A stretch of DNA of 64,000 nucleotides from Propionispora hippei DSM 15287 (lineage in GTDB: Bacteria; Bacillota; Negativicutes; Propionisporales; Propionisporaceae): assembly GCF_900141835.1 (NCBI RefSeq), contig NZ_FQZD01000011.1:62001-126000 (forward strand). Direction: 5' to 3'. The notes beneath the pieces are model-generated. The model had not been told where the DNA came from. It worked only from the letters and a program-made list of their open reading frames with translations, and ran no database searches. Positions 1 through 10,292 of the stretch are shown here, piece by piece. Numbering within the stretch: position 1 is the first letter of the stretch; every line of letters starts with the position of its first letter. Made by a program: the position numbers and the translations under genes.

Positions 1-2
1 TT

Positions 3-905
3 CATCCCCATGATCCGCTGCCCGCCGTTGCGTTCGGTGCAGCAGGCAAGGTACCGGTAATTTTTGTGAATCATGCCGATCAGGGTTTTACAATTGGCAT
101 GAGTACAGCCGATCTGGTTGCCGAACATTGGACTTCCGGGCAGTTGATCAGTCAGAACAGGAGAATTTTTCCCCGTTCCTGTATGCTGCCGCTCCCCTTG
201 GGAGAATTGCCGGAACCCGGCGATAAGCAGGCGGCCAAAAGGGGGTTGGGGATTACTGACAGTCAGTTGGTTTGCCTGACGGTAACCCAGCCTTATCGCG
301 TGACTGCTTGCGGTGAATATGACTTTATAAAACTATTGAGGAAAATTCATGGCCGGCAACCGGAAACTGTTATGCTGGTCATCGGTATAGCTGAATCGGA
401 AGAATGGAAACGGCTGCGGGAAGAAAGCAATCAGTGCATCCGCTGTGCCGGTATTCCGGCCGATGCAGCCCTTTATTATAATGCCGCCGACATTTATTTG
501 GATTCCATACCGCTAGGTGCCCCGGAGGAAGCGCTGGCGGCCGGCGCCAGGGGAATCCCGGTTATCGGGCTGGCCAACTGCATTGCGGAGCAGTTTGACG
601 GTATTCTGGCAGCGGATGGTATTAAAACACATGTCAATACGGAGGAAGAACTTTTGGCCGGTTTGGACACTTTGCTTACTGACGAGGAATACCGTTTCAC
701 GGTAAGCCGTAGTTTGCAAAATTCTGTGCGGAACCATTGCTGCCATGGCTGGAACGATCATCTGGAAACATTGTATTCGCTGCTTCCCGCTAAGCATACT
801 CCGGTCGAGCTTGCTCCAACTGAAACGGTAACTACGGAAAAGCAGGATATTATTTGGTCCTATTTTCAGCACCGGTCCGGTTTGGTTCATTCCCGCTTTA
901 GCTAA
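3..905 (+). CDS. Glycosyltransferase (GT-B type), 5'-truncated by window edge
   Basis: The reading frame is open from the first complete codon at position 3, so the gene begins upstream of the window and only its C-terminal 300 residues are seen. The segment ADIYLDSIPLGAPEEALAAG followed by RGIPVIG resembles the nucleotide-sugar binding half of GT-B glycosyltransferases (GT4/GT41-like), where a Pro/Gly-rich loop and an acidic helix hold the donor. It probably transfers a sugar to a surface glycan or protein. The last 40 residues are low in motifs. The next gene, another glycosyltransferase, follows about 60 bp later, suggesting one glycosylation operon. An internal GTG at 66 has no convincing ribosome site and I do not take it as the start. 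Confidence 0.6.
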   Translation, partial: HPHDPLPAVAFGAAGKVPVIFVNHADQGFTIGMSTADLVAEHWTSGQLISQNRRIFPRSCMLPLPLGELPEPGDKQAAKRGLGITDSQLVCLTVTQPYRVTACGEYDFIKLLRKIHGRQPETVMLVIGIAESEEWKRLREESNQCIRCAGIPADAALYYNAADIYLDSIPLGAPEEALAAGARGIPVIGLANCIAEQFDGILAADGIKTHVNTEEELLAGLDTLLTDEEYRFTVSRSLQNSVRNHCCHGWNDHLETLYSLLPAKHTPVELAPTETVTTEKQDIIWSYFQHRSGLVHSRFS

Positions 906-965
906 TTGGGCAAAACGGAAAGCGGTACAGGCGGGTAGAAGAAGATGAAAACAAGAGAGGTATGT

Positions 966-3005
966 ATGAAAACAAGTATTATTATTTGGGCTTGCAACCA
1001 ACTGCAATATCTAACGCAAACTATCGCGAGTATTCGAACTTATACCGAACAGGAAAGCTATGAACTTATTGTTGTGGATGATCATTCGACGGACGGAACC
1101 ACGGGATGGCTTAGCCAGCAGACGGATATAAAAATAATAACCAATGAACCAGACAAGGGTTATGCTGAGGGGTGCAACCAGGCAATTGCCAAGGCCGCAG
1201 GGGAAACCATCGTTCTGCTGGAGAGTGATGTAATCGTAACGCATCACTGGCTGGATAACCTTACCGCTTGCCTGTACAGTGAGCCAGGTATAGGTGCGGT
1301 AGCTCCTGTTACCAATTATGGAGGATATGCGCAGGCCGTACCGGTCAGCTATCAGAGCATCGATGAAATGCACAGCTATACTCAAAAATATAATCTGTCT
1401 AATTCAAGCTGTTGGGAAGAGCGAATTAAGCTTGCAGGGTATTGCCTGGCGGTCAGAAAGACCGTTATCGATTCGGTGGGACTGCTTGACGGAACGTTTA
1501 GTTCAGGCTATCTGCTGGACGATGATTATAGCTTCCGGATCAGAGCAGGAGGCTATAAGCTCATGCTGTGCCGGGATACCTTTGTACACCATGCGGGCGC
1601 GCCGCCGGCAGAGCCGGTTGATTACCGTGATATGCTTAACAAGTTTGCCGCTAAGTGGGGCTTTAATCCGGTATACTCGACTATCATCAGACAGGATATC
1701 GTTAATTTGATTGAAAATCCTAAAACACAGGCTATTGTCGTTTTGGAGATTGGCTGCGCCTGCGGCGCTACACTGATGAAGATTAAAGACGGCTACCATA
1801 AAGCAAGATTATATGGGATTGAACTCAATGAAAAAGCCGCATTAAGTGCTAAGTTATTTGCCGAGGTAATAGCTGCAGATATTGAAAATACAATATTGCC
1901 GTATCCTAAGGAATATTTTGATTATATAATTTTGGCTGACGTGCTGGAGCATTTGGAAAATCCCTGGCGGGCATTGGAAAACATTAAGGCTTATATTAAG
2001 CCAGGTGGCCAAATACTGGCAAGTATTCCTAATATTATGCATTTCAGCGTACTGCGCAATCTGTTGCAGGGCTTTTGGAGTTATGAAGAGGCCGGTATTT
2101 TAGATAAAACGCATCTGCGCTTTTTCACAATATATGAGATTGAGAAAATGTTTCAGAGTACCGGCTACAAAATGAACGCCTGTCACCCTAATTTTATACA
2201 TGAAACGGCAGAGGACCGGCAATTTATCCTGGCATTAACCAGTGTTGCCGGCAATAACCGGCTCATGGATCAATGCCGGGCATATCAGTATATTGTGAGA
2301 GCTTGTAAGCCTGTTGACACTTTACCGGCAGGTCGCCCGGCAGAGGATTTAAGGAGAAATAAGCTTTGCTTTATTACCTGCGAGAATGATGATCCGATTT
2401 GCCTTTCTCACATCAGGGACTTGGAAATACCTGACGGTTATGAGATTGAGATCTTGTCCGTTAAGGGCAGTGTTTCCAGAGCTAACGCCTATAATCAAGC
2501 TATTGGTGAATCTGATGCAAAATATAAAATTTATCTACATGAAAATGTAGTTATCATTAATAAAAATTTTATTCGGGATATTTTACAGGTTTTTGAAGAT
2601 TCCGTAGTCGGTCTGATCGGTGTGGCCGGGAGCACGCAAGTTCCTGCCAATGGAATCTGGTGGGAAGCAAATTGTACTTATGGCAAAGTATTCGACAGTC
2701 ATAGAGGATATATGGAGCTGGTTGCTTTTCAAAATGTAGAGAATGAATATCAGGAAGTTCAGTGTATCGATGGCTTGATTATGATTACGCAATATGACCT
2801 GCCCTGGCGGGAAGACCTTTTTAATGGCTGGCATTTTTATGATTGTTCGCAGAGCATGGAGTTTATCAAAGCAGGCTATAAAGTGGTTGTTCCCCGCCAG
2901 CAGCAGCCGTGGTGTATCCATGACTGCGGTATAATCGGTTTGACCAATGGGTACCACGATTATCGCCGGGTCTTTGTTGATACTTATCTGAAGACAGACG
3001 TTTAG
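966..3005 (+). CDS. Three-domain glycosyltransferase-methyltransferase-glycosyltransferase fusion
   Basis: The protein has 679 residues and three recognisable blocks. Residues 1-240 are a GT-A family 2 domain with the VVDDHSTDG nucleotide motif near residue 38 and an acidic ESD near 87. Residues 255-420 are a class I SAM methyltransferase with motif I VLEIGCACG (259-267) and the later LADVLEHLENP motif. From about 465 there is a second GT2-like domain with SRANAYNQAI and a YLHENV acidic motif. I chose ATG 966 because GAGAGG lies about five bases upstream; an in-frame ATG at 945 has a poor site. Such fusions occur in O-antigen, flagellin or S-layer glycan clusters; substrate unknown. It is convergent with the acetyltransferase at 3056. 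Confidence 0.75.
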   Translation: MKTSIIIWACNQLQYLTQTIASIRTYTEQESYELIVVDDHSTDGTTGWLSQQTDIKIITNEPDKGYAEGCNQAIAKAAGETIVLLESDVIVTHHWLDNLTACLYSEPGIGAVAPVTNYGGYAQAVPVSYQSIDEMHSYTQKYNLSNSSCWEERIKLAGYCLAVRKTVIDSVGLLDGTFSSGYLLDDDYSFRIRAGGYKLMLCRDTFVHHAGAPPAEPVDYRDMLNKFAAKWGFNPVYSTIIRQDIVNLIENPKTQAIVVLEIGCACGATLMKIKDGYHKARLYGIELNEKAALSAKLFAEVIAADIENTILPYPKEYFDYIILADVLEHLENPWRALENIKAYIKPGGQILASIPNIMHFSVLRNLLQGFWSYEEAGILDKTHLRFFTIYEIEKMFQSTGYKMNACHPNFIHETAEDRQFILALTSVAGNNRLMDQCRAYQYIVRACKPVDTLPAGRPAEDLRRNKLCFITCENDDPICLSHIRDLEIPDGYEIEILSVKGSVSRANAYNQAIGESDAKYKIYLHENVVIINKNFIRDILQVFEDSVVGLIGVAGSTQVPANGIWWEANCTYGKVFDSHRGYMELVAFQNVENEYQEVQCIDGLIMITQYDLPWREDLFNGWHFYDCSQSMEFIKAGYKVVVPRQQQPWCIHDCGIIGLTNGYHDYRRVFVDTYLKTDV

Positions 3006-3055
3006 AGCGGTTCGCAATATAAATGCAGGTTAAGACAGTGATACGAAAGGAAATG

Positions 3056-3592
3056 TCAGCCGTAGGTTTGTATAAAATCAGCTATGTTTCCTGACAATAA
3101 TAAGGGCCAGGCTTCCTCGATTTTTTCAAGGGGCCAGTGCCACCAGGCTATTCGCAAGAGATCTTTGACTGCTTCTTCTTTAAACCGTAGTCTGTAAAAT
3201 TTAGCGGGGTTACCCGCGACAATCGAATAGGGTGCGACGTGTTTTGTCACAACGCTATGGGCGCCAATGACAGCTCCGTCGCCAATAGTAACGCCCGAAA
3301 GAATGAGGACCTTTCGTCCAATCCAGACATCGTTGCCGATGACGACATCGCCTTTTGATTTTGGATGGCCGGTAAATCCCTGGGCTTTTTCACAAAGAAC
3401 ATTAAATGGATAGGTAGTGATCCAGTCGTAACGGTGTTCGCCGCCTAACATAATTTCCACTCCGTCGGCAATAGCGCAAAATTTACCTATTTTTAATCTG
3501 GCTCCTTCGCCCCAGGAAAAAATATCGGGAGTTCCGTACGTCCAGTCGCCAATGTCATAATTCTGGTAATATTGGTTTTGGTTTAAAAACAT
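3056..3592 (-). CDS. Hexapeptide-repeat O-acetyltransferase (CatB/Vat-like)
   Basis: This 178-residue left-handed beta-helix acyltransferase would move an acetyl group from acetyl-CoA to a hydroxyl group of a sugar or small molecule. Isoleucine-rich hexapeptide repeats are clear (IGNDVWIG, VTIGDGAVIGAHSVV), followed by the VAGNPAK turn typical of the xenobiotic acetyltransferase family. A His in GGEHRYDW lies where the family's catalytic His is expected. The start at 3592 has AGGAGAG about eleven bases upstream; the open frame runs further upstream without a better site. Surrounding glycosyltransferases suggest glycan O-acetylation rather than antibiotic resistance. Substrate is not predictable from sequence. 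Confidence 0.75.
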   Translation of the reverse strand: MFLNQNQYYQNYDIGDWTYGTPDIFSWGEGARLKIGKFCAIADGVEIMLGGEHRYDWITTYPFNVLCEKAQGFTGHPKSKGDVVIGNDVWIGRKVLILSGVTIGDGAVIGAHSVVTKHVAPYSIVAGNPAKFYRLRFKEEAVKDLLRIAWWHWPLEKIEEAWPLLLSGNIADFIQTYG

Positions 3593-3717
3593 AATTGCGT
3601 TTTCTCTCCTTTCTATTAAGGATGACTTATTTTCCGTTTTTATTACTTGTGCCGTGATTGGCCAAATAAATATTAGAGATGAATATGTGAGAATAGGCAT
3701 GTCTTATGACAGTATTC

Positions 3718-3770
3718 AGGCATACGAAAAGACGGGTTAATAAAAAGCTAACCCGTCTTTTCGTATGCCT
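3718..3770. terminator. Long inverted repeat, probable bidirectional terminator
   Basis: AGGCATACGAAAAGACGGG with its following TTA is repeated in inverted orientation about ten bases later, giving a 22-bp perfect stem. There is no extra T-tract outside the stem, but T-runs lie inside it. It sits just downstream of the yeiH-like gene on the minus strand. Confidence 0.55.
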
Positions 3771-3780
3771 TCATGGGGTA

Positions 3781-4773
3781 TTACCAAATTTGCAGGTAGT
3801 ACTGTACGGCCAATGAAACAGAGGCTACGGCGAACCAGCAGGCTAATCCCAGTAAAACCGGCCGTATGCCGTTAGTTATAAGTTGGGGCAGGCTGGTTTT
3901 CAAACCGATGCCGACCATAGCGACAATAATGAGAAATTTTCCGGTTTGGGCTAGTAAAAGGCAAATTGCTGGAGGCAGTATTCCCCATGTATTGATGAAC
4001 GAAGCGAAAACAAAGCCAATAATGAACCAGGGGAAGGTTTTAATGAAATTAAAAGTGCTGTCAGTTTTTTGCCTTTTTGCGGTAATCAGGGAGAGAACAA
4101 GCGTGGTGGGAATAATCATTAAAGTGCGGGTTAATTTTACAATGGTGGAGTAGTTGCCGGCAGCCTGACTATAGGAATAACCTGCGGCTACCACGGAGGA
4201 TGTATCGTTAATGGCCGTGCCTGCCCACATACCAAACCCTGTATCGTTCAGCAGCAGGGCATGCCCTAAAAAGGGGAAGAGGAAGACGGCTGCAATGTTA
4301 AATAAGAATATAGTGGATATGGAATAGGCAATGTCCTTTTCACTGGCTCTAATGGCCGGTGCGGCCGCAGCAATGGCCGATCCGCCACATATAGCTGTGC
4401 CGACGCCAATCAAAATGCTGGATGTACCGGATACATTTAAATATTTGCCGGCGAGCCAGGCGGTAAGAAAAGCCGCACCAAGAGTAAATACAATGACATA
4501 TAAGGACTGGCTGCCGGTAACAAGAATATGTTGCAGGTTCATTTCAAAGCCGAGCAAGATAATAGAGTATTGCAATACATTTTTGGCAACAAAATTAATG
4601 CCTGCATGATTGCTGACAGGTTTTTTCCAGTAAGCCCAAAGCATTCCCAGTAAGATACCCCATACTGGACCGCCGATCACCGGAAAATATCTACCCAGAA
4701 GCCAGGCCGGTACGGCAAAAGCAAGCGCCATACCCAGCCCGGTTATCCCTGGGGTGTTTGCAAATTGTTTCAT
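3781..4773 (-). CDS. YeiH-family putative sulfate/anion exporter (UPF0324)
   Basis: This integral membrane protein of 330 residues has about ten hydrophobic segments and matches the YeiH/PSE family (conserved IGGPVWGILLGMLWAYWKKP, GTAICGGSAIAAAAPAI and GTAINDTSSVVAAGYSYS stretches). Family members are thought to export sulfite/sulfate-type anions or related compounds, though transport has rarely been measured. Start 4773 has AAGGAGG eight bases upstream. It is divergent from a LysR regulator at 4881, the usual arrangement for yeiH and a CysB/CysL-like regulator, which implies that regulator controls it. Confidence 0.85.
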   Translation of the reverse strand: MKQFANTPGITGLGMALAFAVPAWLLGRYFPVIGGPVWGILLGMLWAYWKKPVSNHAGINFVAKNVLQYSIILLGFEMNLQHILVTGSQSLYVIVFTLGAAFLTAWLAGKYLNVSGTSSILIGVGTAICGGSAIAAAAPAIRASEKDIAYSISTIFLFNIAAVFLFPFLGHALLLNDTGFGMWAGTAINDTSSVVAAGYSYSQAAGNYSTIVKLTRTLMIIPTTLVLSLITAKRQKTDSTFNFIKTFPWFIIGFVFASFINTWGILPPAICLLLAQTGKFLIIVAMVGIGLKTSLPQLITNGIRPVLLGLACWFAVASVSLAVQYYLQIW

Positions 4774-4847
4774 GGTAAATACCTCCTTGTTACATGAGCA
4801 TAACACTGGACTGGAAATAAGTAAAATACTATAATTATTTATATATC

Positions 4848-4863
4848 ATAGGTTTTTACCTAT
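4848..4863. promoter_or_regulatory. Palindromic operator candidate between yeiH-like gene and lysR
   Basis: ATAGGT-TTTT-ACCTAT is a perfect inverted repeat in the 107-bp divergent intergenic region, with the ATA...TAT ends expected of LysR-type binding sites. It ends about 17 bp before the LysR start codon, fitting autorepression. This is inference from position and symmetry. Confidence 0.45.
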
Positions 4864-4880
4864 AATTAAGGAGGGGGATC

Positions 4881-5753
4881 ATGACATTAAGACATTTAAC
4901 TATTTTTTTAGCTGTTTATGATGAAAAAAATATGACGGCCGCCGCGGAGAAACTGCATATTGCTCAGCCGTCGATCAGTCAGGCTGTTGCCGAACTGGAG
5001 TCTCATTATAATGTAAAGTTGTTTGAACGGTTGGGGCGTAAACTGTATATTACCCAAGCCGGGCAGAAGCTGGCAGGCTATGCCCGGCATATCCTGCATT
5101 TACACCGGGAAGCCGAAATTGCCATGAATGAAATAACCGACAAAGGATTGCTGCGGATCGGCGCCAGTGTAACGGTCGGCACTTGCTTGCTGCATCGTTT
5201 AATCAGACAGTTTATGGCGATAAATACCAATACCAGGATTTATCCGGTGGTAAACAATACAAAAATCATTGAGGACATGCTGCTGCTGGATCAATTAGAC
5301 CTTGGTTTGGTGGAGGGGAACGTGCATTCACCGCTTTTAACGGTTACTCCGTTTATGAAGGATGAGCTTGTTTTGATTACGGCGCCAACCCATCCATTGG
5401 CGGAAAAGAAAAAAGTAAATATTGCAGAACTAAATGGGTTTGAATTTTTGGTCAGAGAAGAAGGCAGCGGAACCCGTGAGCTGTTTGAATCGGTTATGGC
5501 CAGCCAGGGAATAGGCTGGACTGCAGCCGGAGTTTATAATAATGCAGAAGCCATTAAAGAGGCTGTGGCGGAAGGAATCGCAGTTACCGTCATATCCAGA
5601 ATGTCCGTGCAAAACGAAGCGAAGAGGAAGGATCTTGCTATTATCGAAGTGCAAGGAGCGAGTTTCCAGAGACAGTTTAGTGTGGTGTACCATAAGAATA
5701 AATTTATCTCTCCTCCGTTAGAGCGCTTCCTGCAAACCTGCTTTTCCCTGTAG
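4881..5753 (+). CDS. LysR-family transcriptional regulator (CysL/YeiE-like)
   Basis: The 290-residue protein has an N-terminal winged helix-turn-helix (about residues 1-60, with AAEKLHIAQPSISQAVAELE) and a periplasmic-binding-like effector domain from about 90 on. ATG 4881 is preceded by GGAGGGGG. Divergent placement next to the YeiH-type transporter suggests it activates that gene in response to a sulfur or other anion metabolite. The effector cannot be named from sequence. Confidence 0.9.
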   Translation: MTLRHLTIFLAVYDEKNMTAAAEKLHIAQPSISQAVAELESHYNVKLFERLGRKLYITQAGQKLAGYARHILHLHREAEIAMNEITDKGLLRIGASVTVGTCLLHRLIRQFMAINTNTRIYPVVNNTKIIEDMLLLDQLDLGLVEGNVHSPLLTVTPFMKDELVLITAPTHPLAEKKKVNIAELNGFEFLVREEGSGTRELFESVMASQGIGWTAAGVYNNAEAIKEAVAEGIAVTVISRMSVQNEAKRKDLAIIEVQGASFQRQFSVVYHKNKFISPPLERFLQTCFSL

Positions 5754-6096
5754 GCGGTACGGCGGAACCTCCGGTATTTTATCTGCATACAATATTTCAT
5801 ACGGATATTCCGAAGTCGGACACTTATCCTAAGGGATCACTGACTAAATTACGACAGGTGTCACCAGCTTTGTCAGAGAATCTGAAAAGAACCTCAATTT
5901 TTGCTGTTTCTCTTCTTTGTCATGTGAAGAGTATTTCTTCATGTCAATGTACCTGCTAAGCAGTGGCTCCTGGGTAAGCACTGATTAATTCACGCTGCGT
6001 GTTCAGGCCGATCTTTTTCTGCCAGGCCGGCGGTTCATTTAATCAGCGGGGTACCTGGAAAATGGATAAGAAGTCATGCCGTATGGAGGTGTTTAG
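5754..6096. other. Intergenic region without gene (343 bp)
   Basis: No open frame with a ribosome site is present on either strand. A small hairpin, CATGTGAAGA paired with TCTTCATG, lies near 5920-5945. The last 15 bp carry the GGAGG site of the gene at 6097. I see no recognised regulatory RNA here. Confidence 0.5.
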
Positions 6097-7119
<1,023 letters not shown>

Positions 7120-7130
7120 GGAGTGAAGCT

Positions 7131-7898
7131 ATGGAAGCTCAAGAGTTTGTTACGGTTGCCATTTTAGCCAAGGATAAAGCGCATGTACTGCCGCTATATC
7201 TTGAACTGATTGAGAAGCAAACCTATCCTGCCTCCCAGATAAAGCTCTATATCCGGACTAATAACAATAATGATAATACTGCGCAGTTGCTGCACCAATG
7301 GGTCGAAAAAGTAAAGGACAGGTATTCGGAAATTTACTTTGATGCCAGCGATGTGGCGGAACCGGTGCAAGAGTACAGCCCTCATGACTGGAATGCCTTG
7401 AAGTTGAAGGTACTGATCGATCTGCGCCAGCAATCGGTCGAATGGGCCAAGGCGCGGGGAACGCATTATTTTGTAGTCGATTGTGATAATTTTATTTCAC
7501 CGGATACACTGGAGGAACTGTTGGCTACCGGGTTGCCGGTAGTAGGACCGCTGCTGCGCAATGGCGATGATCCGTTAAGCCTGTACGCCAATTATCACTT
7601 CGTTACGGATGACAACGGGTATTACCGGCATTCGCCTTTATATCATGAAATCCTGAATCAGACAATAAAAGGACTCATTCAGGTGGAAGTCATTCACTGC
7701 ACCTATCTTGTCCGCCGCGAGGTATTACCTGTCGTGAATTATAACGACGGGAGCGGCCGGTATGACTACGTCATTTTCAGCGATACGCTGCGCAAGGCCA
7801 ATGTACCGCAGTATATCGACAACCGCCGTGTTTACGGTCTGCTTACCTTTAGTGATACCGCCGAGGAATTTAAGGCTAAACAAATAAAAATCGTTTAA
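7131..7898 (+). CDS. Glycosyltransferase (GT-A, Anp1/GT25-like)
   Basis: A 255-residue protein beginning VTVAILAKDKAHVLPLYLEL, with a run of Asn/Asp (RTNNNNDN) and a DxD-like VVDCDNF motif near residue 118, which would bind the metal and nucleotide sugar. The overall pattern resembles Anp1 and procollagen galactosyltransferase-like enzymes. It has an AAGGAG site and is coupled to gmd by an 11-bp gap, so it may use the GDP-6-deoxyhexose made there. The acceptor is unknown. Confidence 0.7.
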   Translation: MEAQEFVTVAILAKDKAHVLPLYLELIEKQTYPASQIKLYIRTNNNNDNTAQLLHQWVEKVKDRYSEIYFDASDVAEPVQEYSPHDWNALKLKVLIDLRQQSVEWAKARGTHYFVVDCDNFISPDTLEELLATGLPVVGPLLRNGDDPLSLYANYHFVTDDNGYYRHSPLYHEILNQTIKGLIQVEVIHCTYLVRREVLPVVNYNDGSGRYDYVIFSDTLRKANVPQYIDNRRVYGLLTFSDTAEEFKAKQIKIV

Positions 7899-7907
7899 TA
7901 TAAAAAT

Positions 7908-7944
7908 AAAAATCACCGCAGCCTGCTGTTGCGGTGATTTTTTT
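7908..7944. terminator. Bidirectional intrinsic terminator
   Basis: AAAAATCACCGCA and TGCGGTGATTTTT form a 13-bp stem around a 9-nt loop, with T-runs on both strands. It ends the gmd operon and the convergent EAL-HDOD gene. Confidence 0.9.
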
Positions 7945-7949
7945 ATTGA

Positions 7950-9182
7950 TCAATTGGTATTAATAAATTCGTGGGCCCAGATCAGCGCTTTCTGGTAGGA
8001 TTGTGATACCTGATATTCCTGAATAGACATGGCCCGGGTGAACCGGGAAATTGTTTCCCACTCGCCCCGCTCATAGGCCTGCATAAGCTTATAGATTAAC
8101 CCAAGCCGGTTGGGTTTGATGCTGAGCAGGGCATCCTTGATTTCCTCGTCCAATGCTATTTCTTTCAATATTTCCGGCAGGGGGCGGTCCAGCAGGGCAT
8201 CCAGGTGGGAAAGCATGCCCATCAGAAAGGCATTGGAGGTCTGCTGTTTGGACAGGTTGATGCCGGCAAGATTTTCAGCAAACCGGGCTCTGACCAGGGA
8301 ATTGAGGATTAATTCGCCGGGCTTATGATTGCCCATTCCCTTAAGTGCCATAAGCGAGGCCCATTTGCTAAGTTCTTTCTGTCCCAGCAGCGTTAGTGCC
8401 TGGCGCAGTGATTGGATTTTATTGCTTAAGCCAAAAAAAGCTGAATTGATGAATTTAAGAAGGTTGTAGGAAAGCGATACATCCCGTTTTATAATAGCCT
8501 CCAGTTGGGCGAACTCTAAATAGGGCTGGTTGATTTCCCGCAGAATGCTAAGATAGTTGATCTTATAGCTGGGAATGTCTTTGCTGGACAGTACAACGGG
8601 CTTGCAGAAAAAGTATCCCTGAAAATAAGAGTAGCCCATCTGGAGAGCAGCCTGAAAATCGGCGTGGGTTTCGACTTTTTCCGCCAGAAATTTGATGGGA
8701 TAGTTCCTGCATCGGTCCAGCAAAGCTTTTCTTTCTTCCGGAGGTGTGAGCCGGAAATCTACTTTTATAATGTCGGCCAGCTCAACAAAAGGTATAAACT
8801 TCGGCTTGAACACGAAATCGTCCAGCACCAGGCAGTAGCCGTCCTGCTTGAGTTTTCGACAGGCAGCAATCACCGCTTGGTCGGGTTCGATGTTTTCCAG
8901 GATTTCAACCGCAATCAGTTCTTTCGGCAGCATGGAGGGAATTTCATTTTTTAAAGAGTTAGCTGTAAAGTTAATAAAGGCCTTCTTACCGTTGGTCAGG
9001 TTCTCCATGCCGATTAGCAAAAAGCTGTTGACCACAACACTGTTGGTGGCCTGATCGCCGTCAGTGCCGTCGTAGGCATTGGCTACCTTGCTGCGAAACA
9101 GCAGCTCGTATCCAAAGACGTTCTGATTGCAGTCAAAAATAGGCTGCCGGGCTACATGTACTTCTGTTTCCTGGGCCATCAT
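7950..9182 (-). CDS. EAL-HDOD signalling protein (YuxH/CdgJ-like)
   Basis: The N-terminal half (about 10-200) is an EAL domain; the C-terminal half (about 205-400) is an HDOD domain with the LLKFINSAFFGLSNKIQSLR core. In the EAL part the signature is YELLFR instead of EALxR and the DDFGxG loop reads DDFVFKP. The EKVE and QGYFFCKP motifs remain. In proteins of this architecture the EAL domain is often catalytically weak and acts as a c-di-GMP or partner-binding module affecting motility; that is family knowledge. ATG 9182 follows AAGGAG; a second ATG at 9179 is possible. It belongs to the c-di-GMP-rich gene set of the window. Confidence 0.9.
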   Translation of the reverse strand: MMAQETEVHVARQPIFDCNQNVFGYELLFRSKVANAYDGTDGDQATNSVVVNSFLLIGMENLTNGKKAFINFTANSLKNEIPSMLPKELIAVEILENIEPDQAVIAACRKLKQDGYCLVLDDFVFKPKFIPFVELADIIKVDFRLTPPEERKALLDRCRNYPIKFLAEKVETHADFQAALQMGYSYFQGYFFCKPVVLSSKDIPSYKINYLSILREINQPYLEFAQLEAIIKRDVSLSYNLLKFINSAFFGLSNKIQSLRQALTLLGQKELSKWASLMALKGMGNHKPGELILNSLVRARFAENLAGINLSKQQTSNAFLMGMLSHLDALLDRPLPEILKEIALDEEIKDALLSIKPNRLGLIYKLMQAYERGEWETISRFTRAMSIQEYQVSQSYQKALIWAHEFINTN

Positions 9183-9380
9183 AAAAAAGACTCCTTTCCT
9201 ATTAGTCTGGTACCGCTCTAGTATCTTTATAGCCTTAATCCAATGAATCTTGATGGTCTATTTTCCGTATCTCTCCGCTGCTGTCGGGCAGCATACTACG
9301 GTATAACGCCTTACCGCGCTTTGCGCTAAGACACAGAGCCTCAACATCATCCTGTGTTATAAGGTTTCCACAGTTCAAAG

Positions 9381-10292
9381 TCAGATTGGCCGGGTGGCTA
9401 CCGTACAATTGCGTCCCGCCTGCTTGGCCTGGTATAAGCGCTTGTCGACCTGGTCGACAAGTTGATGAAAATCCGTTTCCTGGCCGGTGAACATGTAGAC
9501 TCCGAAGCTGGCTGTGATGCACAGTTCTCCGGCCGAAGTTGGAATGGAGGTCTGTTCAATGGTTTTACGAAGGGTTTCCGTAATATGATAAGCCTGCGCT
9601 TCCGAACAATCACTTAAAGCCAATAAGAATTCTTCGCCGCCATAACGAGCGACCCAGTTTTCCTGTTTATGCCGCACATGCTCGTGCAACTTCTGGGCGA
9701 AAAACTTCAATACTTCGTCGCCGACGGCGTGCCCATATCTGTCGTTTACCTGTTTAAAATAGTCAATATCGGTCATGATCAGGGAAAAAGGCTGCTTATT
9801 CTGCCTCACCCGGGCAATTTCCAGCGGCAACTGCTTGTCGATGTAACGCCGGTTGTACATGGTGGTCAGGGCGTCGCGAAATACCAGATGGTAAAGATTA
9901 TTCACAAAGTGATAGGTGAGGGAGTTGGTTTCTTTGGGGGCGGTCAACGCCTGCTCCAGTGCCTTGTCTTCTATACAGGCAATGAGCTCTAAGGTCTGAA
10001 GCTGTCCTGATATTTCCAGCGGGATAGCGGTGATGAGAAAGAATTTTCCATCCACGGCTTCAATCCGGACAAGAATTTGCCGGCAGCGGGCGGCCTCCAG
10101 ACACATGCAATTCTGGCAGAACGACTCGGCAGTTCCGCAGCGGGAAAAAATGGCATGATGAGGAGAATTCCCGGGGGACTGGCAGGAAATAAGCGGTTGA
10201 TGGGGTGCTGTCGGTGAAGGGGAGATAATTCTTGCTATATCGTAATATTTGGCTAATACCTTCAAATCGGTGGGAAGAAAGTCGCGAATCAA
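9381..10292 (-). CDS. GGDEF diguanylate cyclase with Cys-rich N-terminal domain
   Basis: The 303-residue protein has a C-terminal GGDEF domain (about 135-300) with DALTTMYNRRY, DIDYFKQVND and the active-site motif RYGGEEF, so it should make c-di-GMP from two GTP. No RxxD product-inhibition site stands at the usual place before GGEEF. The N-terminal part (1-130) is not assigned. It contains five closely spaced cysteines (CGTAESFCQNCMCLEAARC), which could bind a metal or cofactor and make the enzyme redox-responsive; that is inference. No membrane segment is visible. A 198-bp gap without a gene separates it from the EAL-HDOD gene. Confidence 0.88.
   Translation of the reverse strand: MIRDFLPTDLKVLAKYYDIARIISPSPTAPHQPLISCQSPGNSPHHAIFSRCGTAESFCQNCMCLEAARCRQILVRIEAVDGKFFLITAIPLEISGQLQTLELIACIEDKALEQALTAPKETNSLTYHFVNNLYHLVFRDALTTMYNRRYIDKQLPLEIARVRQNKQPFSLIMTDIDYFKQVNDRYGHAVGDEVLKFFAQKLHEHVRHKQENWVARYGGEEFLLALSDCSEAQAYHITETLRKTIEQTSIPTSAGELCITASFGVYMFTGQETDFHQLVDQVDKRLYQAKQAGRNCTVATRPI

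Noticed and set aside
906-945. TTGGGCAAAACGG before the fusion glycosyltransferase resembles the start of a c-di-GMP-I aptamer
   Set aside because: No GAAA-capped P2, no GGGACGCAAAG and no GGGTCTAA follow; only about 60 bp lie between the genes.
9235-9522. 95-codon minus-strand frame at the end of the GGDEF gene
   Set aside because: Out-of-frame overlap with the GGDEF C-terminus and no ribosome site.
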